A stretch of 64,000 nucleotides of DNA, taken from the NCBI GenBank assembly GCA_023957115.1, contig JAMLHN010000005.1, positions 62,001 to 126,000 of the forward strand, in the 5' to 3' direction. Source of the stretch: Thermomicrobiales bacterium (GTDB lineage: Bacteria > Chloroflexota > Chloroflexia > Thermomicrobiales > UBA6265). The notes beneath the pieces were generated by a model, which was given only the letters and a program-made list of their open reading frames with translations, did no database searches and was not told the DNA's origin. Below are positions 8,801 to 18,068 of the stretch, piece by piece (positions within the stretch are counted from its first letter, which is position 1; every line of letters starts with the position of its first letter). Position numbers and translations under genes: made by a program.

Positions 8801-9935
8801 CCGTAAATCGATCCACCAGAAATGGTTCGATGTCGATCGCCGGCGTCTCCCCGAGAATCAGACCGGCCACCAGCCGGCCTGAGAATGGACCGAGCTGCAG
8901 CCCCGATGGACCGTGCCCGGTGCAGAGGAAGACATTGTCGTAGCCAGGAACGGACCCCAGGACCGGCAGGCGGTCGGGGCTATAGGGCCGGAGACCGATG
9001 CGGATCTCCGCGATCGTCGCATCGGCCAGCCCTGGTGCCACCGCCAGTGCCTCGTCCAGCACCGATTTCACCCCGGCAGCCGTCAGGCGGACCTCATATC
9101 CAGATTCGCTCTCGCGCGTCGCACCGGCCACCACGCGATTGGGACGGAACGTCAGCAGGTACTGGGTCCAATATCCGAGCACGATTGGCCAGTCGCCGGT
9201 ATAGGCATCCGGCATGTCCAGGTGAACGATCTGACCGCGTTGTGGAAAGATTGGGAGTGTGATGCCGAGCCGCTTGACGAGCTCCGCCGACCACGCCCCC
9301 GCCGCGATGACGAGCGAGTCCGCGTAGACCTGCGTGCTTCCCACCCGTACCTCGACGGTCGATTCGCCAACCGAACGCAGCTCTGCTTCACCGATGATCA
9401 ACTGGGCGCCCTGACGTTGCGAAGCGGATCGAATCGATTCGCGCAGCACTCGTCCATTGACCCGGGATGCCCCGGACGCATGGATCGCCCCAAAGGTGGC
9501 GCCCAGCGGCGGGAAGAGTTCTTGAGCTCCCTCGGAATCGAGCAACGTGACTTCGCCGACATTCCCGAGCCCGCTATCGCGACGCGCAATCATTTGCTCC
9601 GCCAGACGGGGAAGCGTTGCGGCTTCGTCATCCGAGCGCGCGATGAAGAGCGCTCCAACCGATTCGTAACTTGTGTTAGATTCGCCGTCTTCGGTCAGGA
9701 GCTCGACGATGGTCGGGTAATAGTCGATCGCTGCTTCGAGGAGCGGATAGATGGCGTCCGGGTCGTGAATATTCATCCCCGGGGCTATGATGCCGGCCCC
9801 TGCCTGTGTAGCATGGCCCTCATCGGCCCGGTCGATGACCGCCACGTGCTGTCCCGCTCTGACCAGCGGATATGCGGCGCTCCAGCCGAGCAAGCCCCCG
9901 CCAATGACAATCGTATCGACCTGCAGCGACGGCAT
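8778..9935 (-). CDS. FAD-dependent oxidoreductase, D-amino-acid oxidase (DAO/GlyOx) family
   Basis: The 385-residue protein has the N-terminal dinucleotide-binding motif VIGGGLLGWSAAYPLVRAG followed by an acidic end of strand two (VIDRAD). The C-terminal DAO signature is LRPYSPDRLPVLGSV...TGHGPSGLQLGP. Such enzymes oxidise amines or D-amino acids (glycine, sarcosine, cis-4-hydroxy-D-proline and others) with FAD; the substrate cannot be told from sequence. The last codons (GELGVGI-stop) are formed by the dispersed repeat at 8777-8800, so the extreme C-terminus is probably not ancestral. A methyltransferase gene on the same strand ends just upstream (stop codon at 9955-9957, about 20 bp before this gene's start). 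Confidence 0.85.
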   Translation of the reverse strand: MPSLQVDTIVIGGGLLGWSAAYPLVRAGQHVAVIDRADEGHATQAGAGIIAPGMNIHDPDAIYPLLEAAIDYYPTIVELLTEDGESNTSYESVGALFIARSDDEAATLPRLAEQMIARRDSGLGNVGEVTLLDSEGAQELFPPLGATFGAIHASGASRVNGRVLRESIRSASQRQGAQLIIGEAELRSVGESTVEVRVGSTQVYADSLVIAAGAWSAELVKRLGITLPIFPQRGQIVHLDMPDAYTGDWPIVLGYWTQYLLTFRPNRVVAGATRESESGYEVRLTAAGVKSVLDEALAVAPGLADATIAEIRIGLRPYSPDRLPVLGSVPGYDNVFLCTGHGPSGLQLGPFSGRLVAGLILGETPAIDIEPFLVDRFTGELGVGI

Positions 9936-9954
9936 TGGCAGACCCCTCCGCGAC

Positions 9955-10761
9955 TCAGGAATCGATTGGGCGATTGGCGCGCATATTCAACCGCCAGTAG
10001 TCGAAAACAAAGGGAGGATCCTCGGAGGCAGCGCCTTCGACCAATCGTTCGATAAACGGCACGCGCAGCTCTTCGGGCAATCGCGCCAGATGCTCGCCGA
10101 AAATGACATTGGTTGCGAAGGTCCGGTACCCATCCGCATCCTCGAACGGCGTGGGCGCCTCGTAGACCCAGGTCGAGATGTTGGTGAATCCGGCGTCCTG
10201 CAACCGATTGGCCGTGGTGACGTCGTCCGCGAACTCCCAGGGACCGGTCCAGTCGGCAAAATACTGCTGCAGCTCCGGCGATGACATCTGCGCGGCAACG
10301 CGCTGCAACAACGATTTGAGGTTTGGCCCGCCGCCACACTGCGCCGACAGCAGCCCTCCCGGTTTCAGCACGCTGAAGATGCCGCGGAAGAGTGCGGGAT
10401 GATTCTTGACCCAATGGAACGTCGCGGTCGAAAAGACGAGATCGACCGGCTGCCCAACCAGATCCAGGGTGAGATTTCCAACATCGCCTTGCACGAACGT
10501 GACACGGTCGCCGAACTCGGCAAGATTCGCGCGCGCTTCGGCCAGCATGTTGGCCGACCGATCGATCGCGATGACGTGACCGTTGGGGAGCCGGTCGAGC
10601 AGCTCTGTCGTCAGCCGTCCAGAGCCGCACCCGGCGTCGATCACCGTCTCATCGCCGCGGAGTGTCAGATCGCCAAGAACCGTCCGGCCCCATATGACAT
10701 GCGGATTCGAAACCTGATGGTAGATCGATGCATTCCATTCAGCAGGTTGCTGGGTTGTCAA
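9955..10761 (-). CDS. Class I SAM-dependent methyltransferase (trans-aconitate methyltransferase-like)
   Basis: The product has 268 residues from the TTG at 10761, chosen because AAGGAG lies about ten bases upstream; a further upstream TTG would overlap that site. Visible family features are an N-terminal EWNASIYHQVSNPHVIWG, the SAM motif VIDAGCGSGRLTTELL, the acidic IAIDRSANM, and DLVFSTATFHWVKNHPALF. This order matches the Tam-like group, which methylates trans-aconitate or related small acids. Its neighbour is the flavoprotein on the same strand, about 20 bp away. The exact substrate is unknown. Confidence 0.8.
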   Translation of the reverse strand: MTTQQPAEWNASIYHQVSNPHVIWGRTVLGDLTLRGDETVIDAGCGSGRLTTELLDRLPNGHVIAIDRSANMLAEARANLAEFGDRVTFVQGDVGNLTLDLVGQPVDLVFSTATFHWVKNHPALFRGIFSVLKPGGLLSAQCGGGPNLKSLLQRVAAQMSSPELQQYFADWTGPWEFADDVTTANRLQDAGFTNISTWVYEAPTPFEDADGYRTFATNVIFGEHLARLPEELRVPFIERLVEGAASEDPPFVFDYWRLNMRANRPIDS

Positions 10762-10871
10762 TCGCGTAATTCTCCTTCCCAACTCGAATCTAGCACGACC
10801 GCATCGATCTGGAATCCCCCTTTCGTTCTCCTGGCATTGGACGAAGGGCGAGTCTGGATAAGCGCACCTGC

Positions 10872-12518
10872 TCAGTCTGTCGGAGATTCCTCGGCAAACG
10901 GATCGTAGAGCGAGGGATCCGGAGCCGTCATGGGACCCCAGATGAGTCCAGAAACCCCCGTGGCCTCTCCAAATGGCAAGGAGAGCAACTGCACCGGACC
11001 GAGCCGGTCGCCCACGGGCACGATCATGGCGGGGGCGGTTGGATCGAATGGAGGAACCAGAATCCCGACTCCGCCCGGTCCCCAGCTGATCGCGCCATCT
11101 CCTGGCGCCGGGAGCGCCAATGTCCGCTCACCGATTCCGGTTCGGATCCGGATGTGCAGCGTCTCGCCTCGGTCCAGATAGGCGAACTGGATGCCATCGG
11201 GCGCCCAGGCTGGACGCGATGGCGCTTGATTCAGGCTCGTAACCGGGAGAACTGACCGGTCGTCCAAGGCGACGAGATAGATGGCGCTGCCGTGTTCGGC
11301 CGTCCAATCGGACTCCTCGGTCGATGTCCAGACGAGCAGCACCGGCGCGCTCGACGACCAGCTCACCGCACGAATGCCCACCGGCAGATCGATCGGCGGT
11401 TGGGACACCTCGAGGGATGATGTATCGACGAGTGCGATCGACCCGCCGGTCGGCTTGTGGGCGACTGCCGCGAGTTGCCCTCCATCGCCCGACCAGCTCG
11501 GTGAGGTAAGCGAACGCACGTCCTCCGGGAGCGGGACGTGCTGTTTTCCGCCGGAGCCCACGTCGGCGACAGCGAGGGTCGTTCGACTCCCCGTATCGTC
11601 CGGGTCGACCAGTCCGGTGTAGGCAATCGAAGCGCTGTCCGGGCTCCATGCGGGGAGCGAGAGCATGGCGCGATCGTCGATCAGGACGAGATCGGAGCCA
11701 TCCGCGTCAACGACAAACAACGCACCGGCGTATTTTGCGCCGGTAACCACCGAGAAGAATGCGAGTTTGCTTCGGTCGGGACTCCACAGCGGCATCGCGA
11801 CCGGCACGTCGTCCATGACCACCGATTCGTCCGCCCGGTCGGGCCCGATTCGAGAGAGGATGCCGTCTCGGGTAAAGAGCAGGGGAGCATGGGCGAGCCG
11901 CAATGCCGCCAGGGCATCCGCATCAGGCGGCTCTCCGGTGAAGGCGGCAAGCTCCAGCATCGCACGCTCGGCCGCCAGCCATGCTCGTTGGGTTATCGCC
12001 AGGGTGATCGATTGCTCGAGCTCGGTGCGGTACCGGTCTTCCGCGATGCCCAACAGTGTTGCGGCATCGGCGTTGTCGGGAAGCGCGTTGACCACCGACC
12101 GAAGTAATGCGACCGCGTGCTTCGTCTCTTCCCGATCGAGGGCAATCTGCGCGTCGAGCATTGCCGCCTGGTAGGCGGCTCGCTGCTGCTGGGTGACGAG
12201 CCGTTGCTCCGCCGCGTCGCGATAGTCCCCGGCTCGCCCAAACTGCGCGATTGCTTCTGTGAGATCCCCGGTTACCAACGCCTCCATCGCGCGGTCGTAG
12301 GCCGCCGACTGCTGTCGCTGCGCATCCCATGTTCGCCAGCCGACGAAGAGGAGCGCGATCAGGGCCAGCCCGAGTGGAATTACCAGGAACCAGTGTTCCC
12401 GGCCGGCCGATTGTTGACGGCTCCGCCGCGTGCGCTCACGGGGATCGAGTCGTGCGCCGCAGCCGATGCAACGAAACGCGTCATCCGGATTGAAGGTGGC
12501 GCATCGCGTACAGAACAC
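10872..12518 (-). CDS. Zinc-ribbon, membrane-anchored TolB/WD40-like beta-propeller protein
   Basis: The start is the GTG at 12518, with GGAG seven bases upstream. The 548-residue product opens with a double CxxC zinc ribbon (CTRCATFNPDDAFRCIGC, about residues 3-20). One transmembrane helix follows (WFLVIPLGLALIALLFVGW, about 43-61), then a helical TPR-like segment with repeated acidic/Ala-rich helices (about 70-215). The rest is a beta-propeller with repeats such as PLWSPDRSKLAFFS, PAWSPDSASIAYTG and PSWSGDGGQLAAV, like TolB/WD40-type PD40 repeats. The zinc ribbon is predicted to face the cytoplasm and the propeller outside. The role is unknown; it may sense or scaffold at the envelope. It is divergent from the 12575 gene with no room for a long promoter. 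Confidence 0.65.
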   Translation of the reverse strand: MFCTRCATFNPDDAFRCIGCGARLDPRERTRRSRQQSAGREHWFLVIPLGLALIALLFVGWRTWDAQRQQSAAYDRAMEALVTGDLTEAIAQFGRAGDYRDAAEQRLVTQQQRAAYQAAMLDAQIALDREETKHAVALLRSVVNALPDNADAATLLGIAEDRYRTELEQSITLAITQRAWLAAERAMLELAAFTGEPPDADALAALRLAHAPLLFTRDGILSRIGPDRADESVVMDDVPVAMPLWSPDRSKLAFFSVVTGAKYAGALFVVDADGSDLVLIDDRAMLSLPAWSPDSASIAYTGLVDPDDTGSRTTLAVADVGSGGKQHVPLPEDVRSLTSPSWSGDGGQLAAVAHKPTGGSIALVDTSSLEVSQPPIDLPVGIRAVSWSSSAPVLLVWTSTEESDWTAEHGSAIYLVALDDRSVLPVTSLNQAPSRPAWAPDGIQFAYLDRGETLHIRIRTGIGERTLALPAPGDGAISWGPGGVGILVPPFDPTAPAMIVPVGDRLGPVQLLSLPFGEATGVSGLIWGPMTAPDPSLYDPFAEESPTD

Positions 12519-12574
12519 TTGCGCTCTCCAGAGATGGAGTCGATCTTCGTATCCTACCCGCTGGAGGCGACGCG

Positions 12575-12874
12575 ATGTGCGTCCGACCATTCGGGAAAAC
12601 AGGAATGGACCGTTTCAAACAAGCAGACGCGCGCAATCTGGTCGGCTGTCTCTTCATCCTCGCGATGGTCGCCGCGCCCTTCATCGCCTTGATCTACGGA
12701 TTTGGGTTTGCGCTGGCCGTCCTCACGGTGGGACTCGTGCTCACGGCATTCCTCGCCTACGACGCCCGCGATCAGGTCGAACCCAACCGCCGGACCATCG
12801 TATGGGCCATGGTTGGCATCGCCCTCGTGCTTGCCGTGCTGACTGGATTCGCCGCATTTACCCAGGTTCGATGA
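12575..12874 (+). CDS. Small two-helix membrane protein (99 aa)
   Basis: The ATG at 12575 has GGAGG seven bases upstream. An internal ATG at 12605 also begins a sensible protein, but its ribosome binding site is poor. Two long hydrophobic helices are visible, FILAMVAAPFIALIYGFGFA and IVWAMVGIALVLAVLTGFAA, with a short charged loop (DARDQVEPNRR). I do not recognise a family. A strong hairpin at 13042-13085 probably ends its transcript. Confidence 0.5.
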   Translation: MCVRPFGKTGMDRFKQADARNLVGCLFILAMVAAPFIALIYGFGFALAVLTVGLVLTAFLAYDARDQVEPNRRTIVWAMVGIALVLAVLTGFAAFTQVR

Positions 12875-13041
12875 GCGTTTCCGGGACGTGCGCCATGCTC
12901 ATTGCGCACGACCGAGTTGACAGACCGCAAGATAGAGGAGAAAATGATAAAGAACTCAGATATAGCCTTCCGGGCAATGCGCTGAGTCCTCGATACGCAC
13001 ACAGCTACCCGGCCGGGCAGCGCCCTCTCCCCGGTCCATTC

Positions 13042-13085
13042 AAACAGCGGAGCCAGGACGAGTTCTCGTCCTGGCTCCGCTGTTT
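13042..13085. terminator. Perfect 21-bp stem hairpin, probable terminator
   Basis: Bases 13042-13062 and 13065-13085 are exact inverse complements, with a two-base centre and an A-run on one side and a T-run on the other (AAACAGC...GCTGTTT). This could end transcription of the 12575 gene and, in principle, work in both directions. Confidence 0.8.
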
Positions 13086-13135
13086 GTCGCTGCAACAGTC
13101 TCCAGGTGCAGGCACGCATCGTGGGTCGTCCTCCC

Positions 13136-13213
13136 ACGGAATCCGGGCAAATACACAAGGATGTCATCCCCGTGCCTCGTAGCCGCAAGCAGTCGCGCGG
13201 ATGCCGTATAACT
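13136..13213. repeat. MITE-like repeat, short copy
   Basis: It contains CAAGGATGTCATCCCCGTGC followed by CTCGTAGCCGC, identical to a stretch in the longer copy at 40484-40618. The ends are inverse-related (ACGGAATCCGGG left; CGCGGATGCCGTATAACT right). At about 78 bp it looks like an internally deleted copy. Confidence 0.6.
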
Positions 13214-13259
13214 CCCGACGCTATCGATGGACTCACAATCCACGCTCCGCTGCAGTAGC

Positions 13260-14009
13260 ATGCCCTCCATGAACGACAACACCCCACTCCCGACCATCAC
13301 CGGAACGCAAATGGCCGCGGTCGATCGCGCGATGGTCGAAGTCTGCGGGCTGGAGCTCCTCCAGGTGATGGAAGTCGCCGGGCGGGCAGTCGCAATCGTC
13401 GCCCGTTCCCTGATGCGGAAGCGAGCATCCCGCGGACCGGTGGTCATTCTCTGCGGGAGTGGGGGGAACGGCGGCGACGGACTCGTCTGCGCGCGTTACC
13501 TGACCGGATGGGGATGCGCGGTCGAATGCTGGCTCGTCCGTCCTGCCTCCGAATATCGTGGTCTCGCGGGACATCAGCTCCAGATTGCGCGGCGAATCGA
13601 CGTTCCCCTGCGCGAACCTGGCAGCGCCATCGCGTTCGACGACGCGGCCCTGATCGTCGACGGGCTCTTTGGATTCGGCCTATCGGCTGCGCCCATGGGG
13701 TATGCGGCGGAGCTTATCCAGGCGGCGAATGCGGCTCCGACGCCGGTGCTGGCAATCGATATCCCGTCCGGGGTCGATGCAACTTCTGGGGTAGCGCTCG
13801 AACCAGCGATCGATGCCGTGACAACGCTCACGCTTGGGCTGCCAAAAGCCGGGCTGGTGGCCGGCGACGGCGCGTCGTATGCCGGCGAGGTGGTGGTGGC
13901 GGATATCGGAATCCCGGCCGCGGCGTACACCTCGGTCGGGATTCCTCTTTCATCTCAGTTCGACACCGCCGAGTTTGTCGCGCTTGACGGAACACCCAGG
14001 CGATTCTGA
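13260..14009 (+). CDS. nnrE: NAD(P)H-hydrate epimerase (YjeF N-terminal domain only)
   Basis: The 249-residue protein repairs damaged NAD(P)H by interconverting the R and S forms of NAD(P)HX. The family order is clear: ITGTQMAAVDRAM near the start, the glycine-rich CGSGGNGGDGLVCARYL (about 60-77), IVDGLFGFGLS, VLAIDIPSGVDATSG with the catalytic-region Asp, and TLTLGLPKAGL. The C-terminal ADP-dependent dehydratase domain found in many bacterial fusions is absent, and no separate NnrD gene is seen here. ATGs at 13260 and 13269 are both possible; neither has a strong ribosome binding site. The gene converges on the minus-strand gene ending at 14019. Confidence 0.85.
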   Translation: MPSMNDNTPLPTITGTQMAAVDRAMVEVCGLELLQVMEVAGRAVAIVARSLMRKRASRGPVVILCGSGGNGGDGLVCARYLTGWGCAVECWLVRPASEYRGLAGHQLQIARRIDVPLREPGSAIAFDDAALIVDGLFGFGLSAAPMGYAAELIQAANAAPTPVLAIDIPSGVDATSGVALEPAIDAVTTLTLGLPKAGLVAGDGASYAGEVVVADIGIPAAAYTSVGIPLSSQFDTAEFVALDGTPRRF

Positions 14010-14018
14010 CCGGCCCCG

Positions 14019-14921
14019 CTACCGTCGTGGCGCGCGATATCCGGCCGCCGCGGCGTCTTCGGCGCTGGCGAAACAGACGTCGGGAATCGTTCGATCGTAA
14101 TGCCCACTCTCGGGCTCGTAGTAGATCATCGAGTTGGCCTTTGCCTTCACCGGATGCGTCTCGGGGCAGTCATGCGAACCATCGCCCCGCACCCAGTCGG
14201 GCTCGATCTCGATGACCGGTTCTTCCTCCTCGTCCGTCACGACCAATGGCTCCGGGAAATCCTGAGCCATGGGCGTGCGCTCGACCGCCGGCTGTTCCGG
14301 ATCGAGCTCACCCGGGACCCCGGCGCGCTCGGCTGCCTTGAGCTCCGGATCTGGAGCCGGAACCGGTTCGGCGGCCTCGAGCGTGTCGAGAATATCCGCA
14401 ATCTCGGTGTCTTCCTCGATCTGTTCCTCGACCAGCTCTTCGATCCTGGCGGTTGCCTCGTCTTCCGGCTCGGATCCGAGGTTCGCAAGATCGATATCCT
14501 CGACCGAACTGCCGGTGACGATCGTTTCGACCGTGCCGGCATCGTCGGCGATGCGCGCCACCGTCTCGGTCTCCCCGTCGACGCTGACTTCGTGGAGCGT
14601 GATGGTTTCTTCCGTTCCATCGGCAGCGATGCCTGTGACTTCTGAGCGTGTTTCCGAAACGGATACGGATTCGGTCTCCTGGCGAGTTTCGGAAGCGGCG
14701 CCCCCTGCGGGAGAAGGCGTGTACCGCATTGCTTCGGCCCAGGCGGAATCCACCTCTTCGGAGGGCTTCCTCTCCAGGCCGACCAGTGCGCGCAGCTTCG
14801 CTGCCACCCAGCTGGAAATGCCCAAGAGCACGATGAGACGCCAAAGCCAGTTCAACCGCATCAACCATTTGATACGGCCAAGGGTCAGCGTGATGATCAG
14901 GAACCGGACCAGTCGAAACAT
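14019..14921 (-). CDS. Acidic membrane protein with C-terminal sunset-like domain
   Basis: The start is the ATG at 14921, giving 300 residues. One or two hydrophobic helices lie near the N-terminus (FRLVRFLIITLTLG; WRLIVLLGISSWVAA). A long acidic, Ser/Thr/Glu-rich middle follows (about 60-235). The last ~50 residues contain CPETHPVKAKANSMIYYEPE, then HYDRTIPDVCFASAEDAAAAGYR. This matches the short domain named 'sunset' in protein databases, found at the C-termini of actinobacterial and Chloroflexota surface or nuclease-like proteins; its function is not established. The paired Cys may matter. An upstream open extension exists but lacks a ribosome binding site. Confidence 0.6.
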   Translation of the reverse strand: MFRLVRFLIITLTLGRIKWLMRLNWLWRLIVLLGISSWVAAKLRALVGLERKPSEEVDSAWAEAMRYTPSPAGGAASETRQETESVSVSETRSEVTGIAADGTEETITLHEVSVDGETETVARIADDAGTVETIVTGSSVEDIDLANLGSEPEDEATARIEELVEEQIEEDTEIADILDTLEAAEPVPAPDPELKAAERAGVPGELDPEQPAVERTPMAQDFPEPLVVTDEEEEPVIEIEPDWVRGDGSHDCPETHPVKAKANSMIYYEPESGHYDRTIPDVCFASAEDAAAAGYRAPRR

Positions 14922-15050
14922 GACGGAGCGCCTCGCTTTCCGGGCGAAATTCAGTGCGATCGAATGTCCGACGATGCTAGCACAGCGCCGACGGAGCAGG
15001 CAGTACACGGCAGGCAGCACGCAGATTTGAGCGGGTCAGCAAGCGCATGC

Positions 15051-15107
15051 ACTGGACCCGGGACTCCGGACACTGAGCAACTCTCAGGACTCAAAACTCA
15101 GAACCCC
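15051..15107. repeat. Quasi-periodic gene-end repeat
   Basis: Words such as ACTGGACCCGGGACTCCGGA and CTCAGGACTCAAAACTCAGA abut the stop codon of argS (15110-15112). They are related to the TCCGGAGTCCTGAG words at 39810 and 55751. Confidence 0.5.
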
Positions 15108-15109
15108 GG

Positions 15110-17326
15110 TTACATCTCGTTCGGAGCTTCGATCCCGAGCAACCACAACCCGTTGGCCAGCGCTTGCCGTGTTGCGTCCACCAGCGTCAGCCGGGCGCTG
15201 CGAACGGGCTCCTCCGAATGGATCACCGGGCAGGCGTGGTAGAAATCGTTGAACGTCTTTGCCAGCTCATAGACATAATTGGCGATCAGCAGCGGGCGAT
15301 ACTGGTCGGCCGACCGCTGGATCTCTTCGGGCAACGCCGAGATCTGCTGCAGCAGGGCAAGCTCTTCCGGCTGGATCTCGCCGAAATCGAGCGTGAGGTT
15401 GCCCAGATTGGCCGCATCGACCGCGCCGGCATGGTCCCATTCGGCGTTTTCCAGGATGCGACACGCGCGAGCGTGGGCGTACTGGATGTACGGAGCGGCA
15501 TGCCCGTCGAATGAAAGCGCCTCGTCCAGATCGAAAACGACGATCTTGCTGTTGTCGCGCGCCAGCATCGTGTACTTGATCGAGCCGATTCCGACCTGCC
15601 AGGCGACGTCGTCTTTCTTGTCGCTGGCAAGCTCGGGGTTCTTTTCATCGATGATCTCGCGTGCGCGCTGCAGCACCGCTTCCTTGACGTCGTCGTAAAG
15701 GGGGGCCCGTCCCTTGCGCGACGAGATGATCCCCTCTGGCAACGTCACGATCTCATAGGGAAGGTGATATGCCTGTTTGGCTTGCTCGAACCCCCAGAGC
15801 TCGAGGATCTTGAAGATCTGCTTGAAGTAGAGCGATTGGCGGACATCGACCACCCAGACGGCGCGGTCGATACCGAATTCCTCGAATTTTCGTTTGGTGA
15901 GCGCGAGGTCCTTGGTCGAGTAGAGCGAGGTGCCATCGGATCGCAGAATCGGCAACGTGCGGTAAACCGGTTCGGTCAGACCCAGCTTTTCGTCGATCTT
16001 GACGACGGTCAGGCCGTCGCTGATTTCGGCCAATCCAGAGGCGACCAGTTCTTTGACGATCTCTTTCCCCGGCTCTTCCACCTCGCTCTCGAAGAACCAG
16101 ACATCGAAATGCGCGTCGAGCTCATCGAAGATGCGCCGGAAATCGTTCAGGCTCCATTCGCGGGTCTCCTGCCAGCGTGCGACCAGGGCAGGCTCTTGGG
16201 CTTCCCAGCGCGCGAAGGTCTGCTTGATCTCTTCACGCCATCCGGGAACCAGCGGCCACCAGTCGATATGCTGGTTGAGCTCTTCCCAGCGATCGAGCCG
16301 TTCGCCGGGGGTCATCTCCGGTGGATCGACGCCTTCGACCTCGACATAGGGTTTTTCGTTCTCCAGCTCGAGTCGGAGCTGCTGACCGACGATGGGCCAG
16401 AACTTGCGAATGGTCGCGTCGTCCCGAAACTCCGTGTCCTTCAGCTCCTGACCGAAGGAAACCCGGCCGAGCAGGTAGGCGATATCCTCGGTATCGGCGT
16501 CTTCTCGCCAGAGGAGCTTGAGCAACCGGTCGATCGACTCGACGAAAATCGGATCGTCCTTGATGAGCGTTTGCAGGAATCCGATCAAATCCTTGCGATA
16601 TTCGAGCCGCGCATCCGATTCGGTGTAGACCTGACCGAGCCAGCGGCCGCGTTCCTGCTCGTCGGCCGGTTCCTGCCCGAGGTGGAAGCGCTCGTAGCAC
16701 CAGAGGCACTTGATGACGTGCATCCCAATATCGCCGGGGTAGGTTGCCTCCATGACCGGGTATCCCGCAGCCGTCAGAATGCGGCTGACCGACACCCCCA
16801 GCACGGAATTGCGGAGGTGGCCGACGTGGAACACCTTGTGCGTATTCGGTTGGGAATGCTCGACCATCACCCGTTCGGTGCGTGGCGCCCCGGCGCCATA
16901 CTCCTGCGCCCGGGTCAGTACCTCGCCGACCAATCCCGACGCGACAAGATTGGCATCGAACGAGATATTGACGTACCCGTTGGCGGCGTCCACCGAGGCA
17001 AAGGCTCCGGACGCGCTCAGCGATGCGGCGATCTTTTCCGCAAGCTCGACCGAGAGCATGCGCGCCCGTTCGCTCGTCAGCTTTTTCGCCTCTTTTTTGG
17101 AAAGTCCTTCCAGCGCGCCAGACGCTGCCAGCTCGGCAGACGCCGCCTCTCCGGCAAGCGCGTGACTAATGGACGAGGCAACCCCCCAGGTTCCGGCAAA
17201 GGGAACGGGACGCAGATCGATGGGGCCGCGCGGGGTCAGGCCGAGGTCAGCGACTGCCTTGGCGATCGCGGTTCGAGCATGTTCCTCGTAGCCCGCAATG
17301 ACGCCATTCGTTGCTACCTGACTCAT
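15110..17326 (-). CDS. argS: Arginyl-tRNA synthetase
   Basis: The 738-residue class I synthetase charges tRNA-Arg. The signature HVGHLRNSVLG (the HIGH motif) is near residue 168, preceded by VEHSQPNTHKVFH. A KMSKS-equivalent ISSRKGR is near residue 533, and the C-terminal DALR-type anticodon-binding region is helical (ADQYRPLLIANYVYELAKTF). The N-terminal additional domain (about 1-140) has ANGYVNISFD, as in bacterial ArgRS. The protein is longer than the usual 550-650 residues, with the extra length in the middle. It is an essential cytoplasmic enzyme and the safest anchor gene in this part of the window. Its stop codon abuts a dispersed repeat. Confidence 0.95.
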   Translation of the reverse strand: MSQVATNGVIAGYEEHARTAIAKAVADLGLTPRGPIDLRPVPFAGTWGVASSISHALAGEAASAELAASGALEGLSKKEAKKLTSERARMLSVELAEKIAASLSASGAFASVDAANGYVNISFDANLVASGLVGEVLTRAQEYGAGAPRTERVMVEHSQPNTHKVFHVGHLRNSVLGVSVSRILTAAGYPVMEATYPGDIGMHVIKCLWCYERFHLGQEPADEQERGRWLGQVYTESDARLEYRKDLIGFLQTLIKDDPIFVESIDRLLKLLWREDADTEDIAYLLGRVSFGQELKDTEFRDDATIRKFWPIVGQQLRLELENEKPYVEVEGVDPPEMTPGERLDRWEELNQHIDWWPLVPGWREEIKQTFARWEAQEPALVARWQETREWSLNDFRRIFDELDAHFDVWFFESEVEEPGKEIVKELVASGLAEISDGLTVVKIDEKLGLTEPVYRTLPILRSDGTSLYSTKDLALTKRKFEEFGIDRAVWVVDVRQSLYFKQIFKILELWGFEQAKQAYHLPYEIVTLPEGIISSRKGRAPLYDDVKEAVLQRAREIIDEKNPELASDKKDDVAWQVGIGSIKYTMLARDNSKIVVFDLDEALSFDGHAAPYIQYAHARACRILENAEWDHAGAVDAANLGNLTLDFGEIQPEELALLQQISALPEEIQRSADQYRPLLIANYVYELAKTFNDFYHACPVIHSEEPVRSARLTLVDATRQALANGLWLLGIEAPNEM

Positions 17327-17436
17327 CCTGATTTGGCTCCTGGTTGGCTGGGCGGCTGGTTTGGGCGCACATCACGCCGCCGGAAAATCCAGCGGCGCGG
17401 CCCACAACGAGTACGAAGGGACATTGCGTCCCTGGA

Positions 17437-17667
17437 TCAGGCGTCCCCGGTCGATCGATCGCTTCGGAAGAGCGAGCTGAGTCCCAACAGGGCGATGGCG
17501 CCACCAAAGATCGCGCCGATCAGCTGTTTCCAGCCGAGCCCCTCGCCACCGCCACTGACCCCGATGGTATCGGCCAGTAATGAAATGACGGCAATTGCAC
17601 CGCCGCCGACAAAGGCGGCCAATCCGAGAATTCTTGTCGTGAGCTGCGAGCGGGCGTTCTTCACCAC
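17437..17667 (-). CDS. Small two-helix membrane protein (76 aa)
   Basis: Two hydrophobic segments are visible: ILGLAAFVGGGAIAVISLLA and LIGAIFGGAIALLGLSSLF, separated by a Gly-rich loop (GVSGGGEGLG). The N-terminus is basic and AGGAGGG lies just upstream of the ATG. No family is recognised. It ends about 110 bp before argS starts on the same strand and is divergent from the oxidase operon. Confidence 0.5.
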   Translation of the reverse strand: MVKNARSQLTTRILGLAAFVGGGAIAVISLLADTIGVSGGGEGLGWKQLIGAIFGGAIALLGLSSLFRSDRSTGDA

Positions 17668-18068
17668 GACCGTCCCTCCTGGTGTAGAGCGGAGGCCGCC
17701 GGAAATTTGGTTACGATCCTGTAAAATATACGGCGAGGCACTGGCGGCGGGACCTCGACCTCACCGGCGGATTGTAGCATTTTATGTTGCACGTCACCGC
17801 TCGGGACCCCTGGGTCCAAAAGTGCTATTCTCCGCGTTGTCGAACATGCGCATACGTGCAATTGATGAAACACCGCAGGCCGATACGTTGTAGGATGCGG
17901 ATACGAGAAAGCCGGAGGCAAAGCTCGATTGGGGCGAGCGTTTTCGGTACGACTTTTGCTGAAGAGTGTTTTTTGTGACGGCTCATTGCCAACTGCGATG
18001 GGACGGCACTCCGGATAACGAAAAATCCGCAGGCTGACGGGTCGATGCGGGAAGGCACGGGAGGAGCA
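17668..18068. other. Regulatory gap upstream of the oxidase operon
   Basis: This 400-bp stretch holds no convincing gene. It contains AT-richer segments (for example TGTAAAATATAC near 17720-17731 and GAGTGTTTTTTGTGACGG near 17970) and a half-palindromic motif at 17710-17725. It should hold the promoters for the divergent small membrane gene and for ctaC, but I cannot place -35/-10 boxes with confidence. Confidence 0.45.
17710..17725. promoter_or_regulatory. Candidate operator GTTAC-N6-GTAAA
   Basis: GTTACGATCCTGTAAA matches 13 of 16 bases of the perfect palindrome GTTACGATTTTGTAAC at 44850-44865 upstream of the DUF542 cluster. Both sites precede respiratory or heme-protein genes. A shared regulator is inference. 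Confidence 0.35.

Noticed and set aside
15764-17893. A 709-codon open frame on the plus strand
   Set aside because: It is antisense to argS, which carries all family motifs; the frame is an effect of high GC content.
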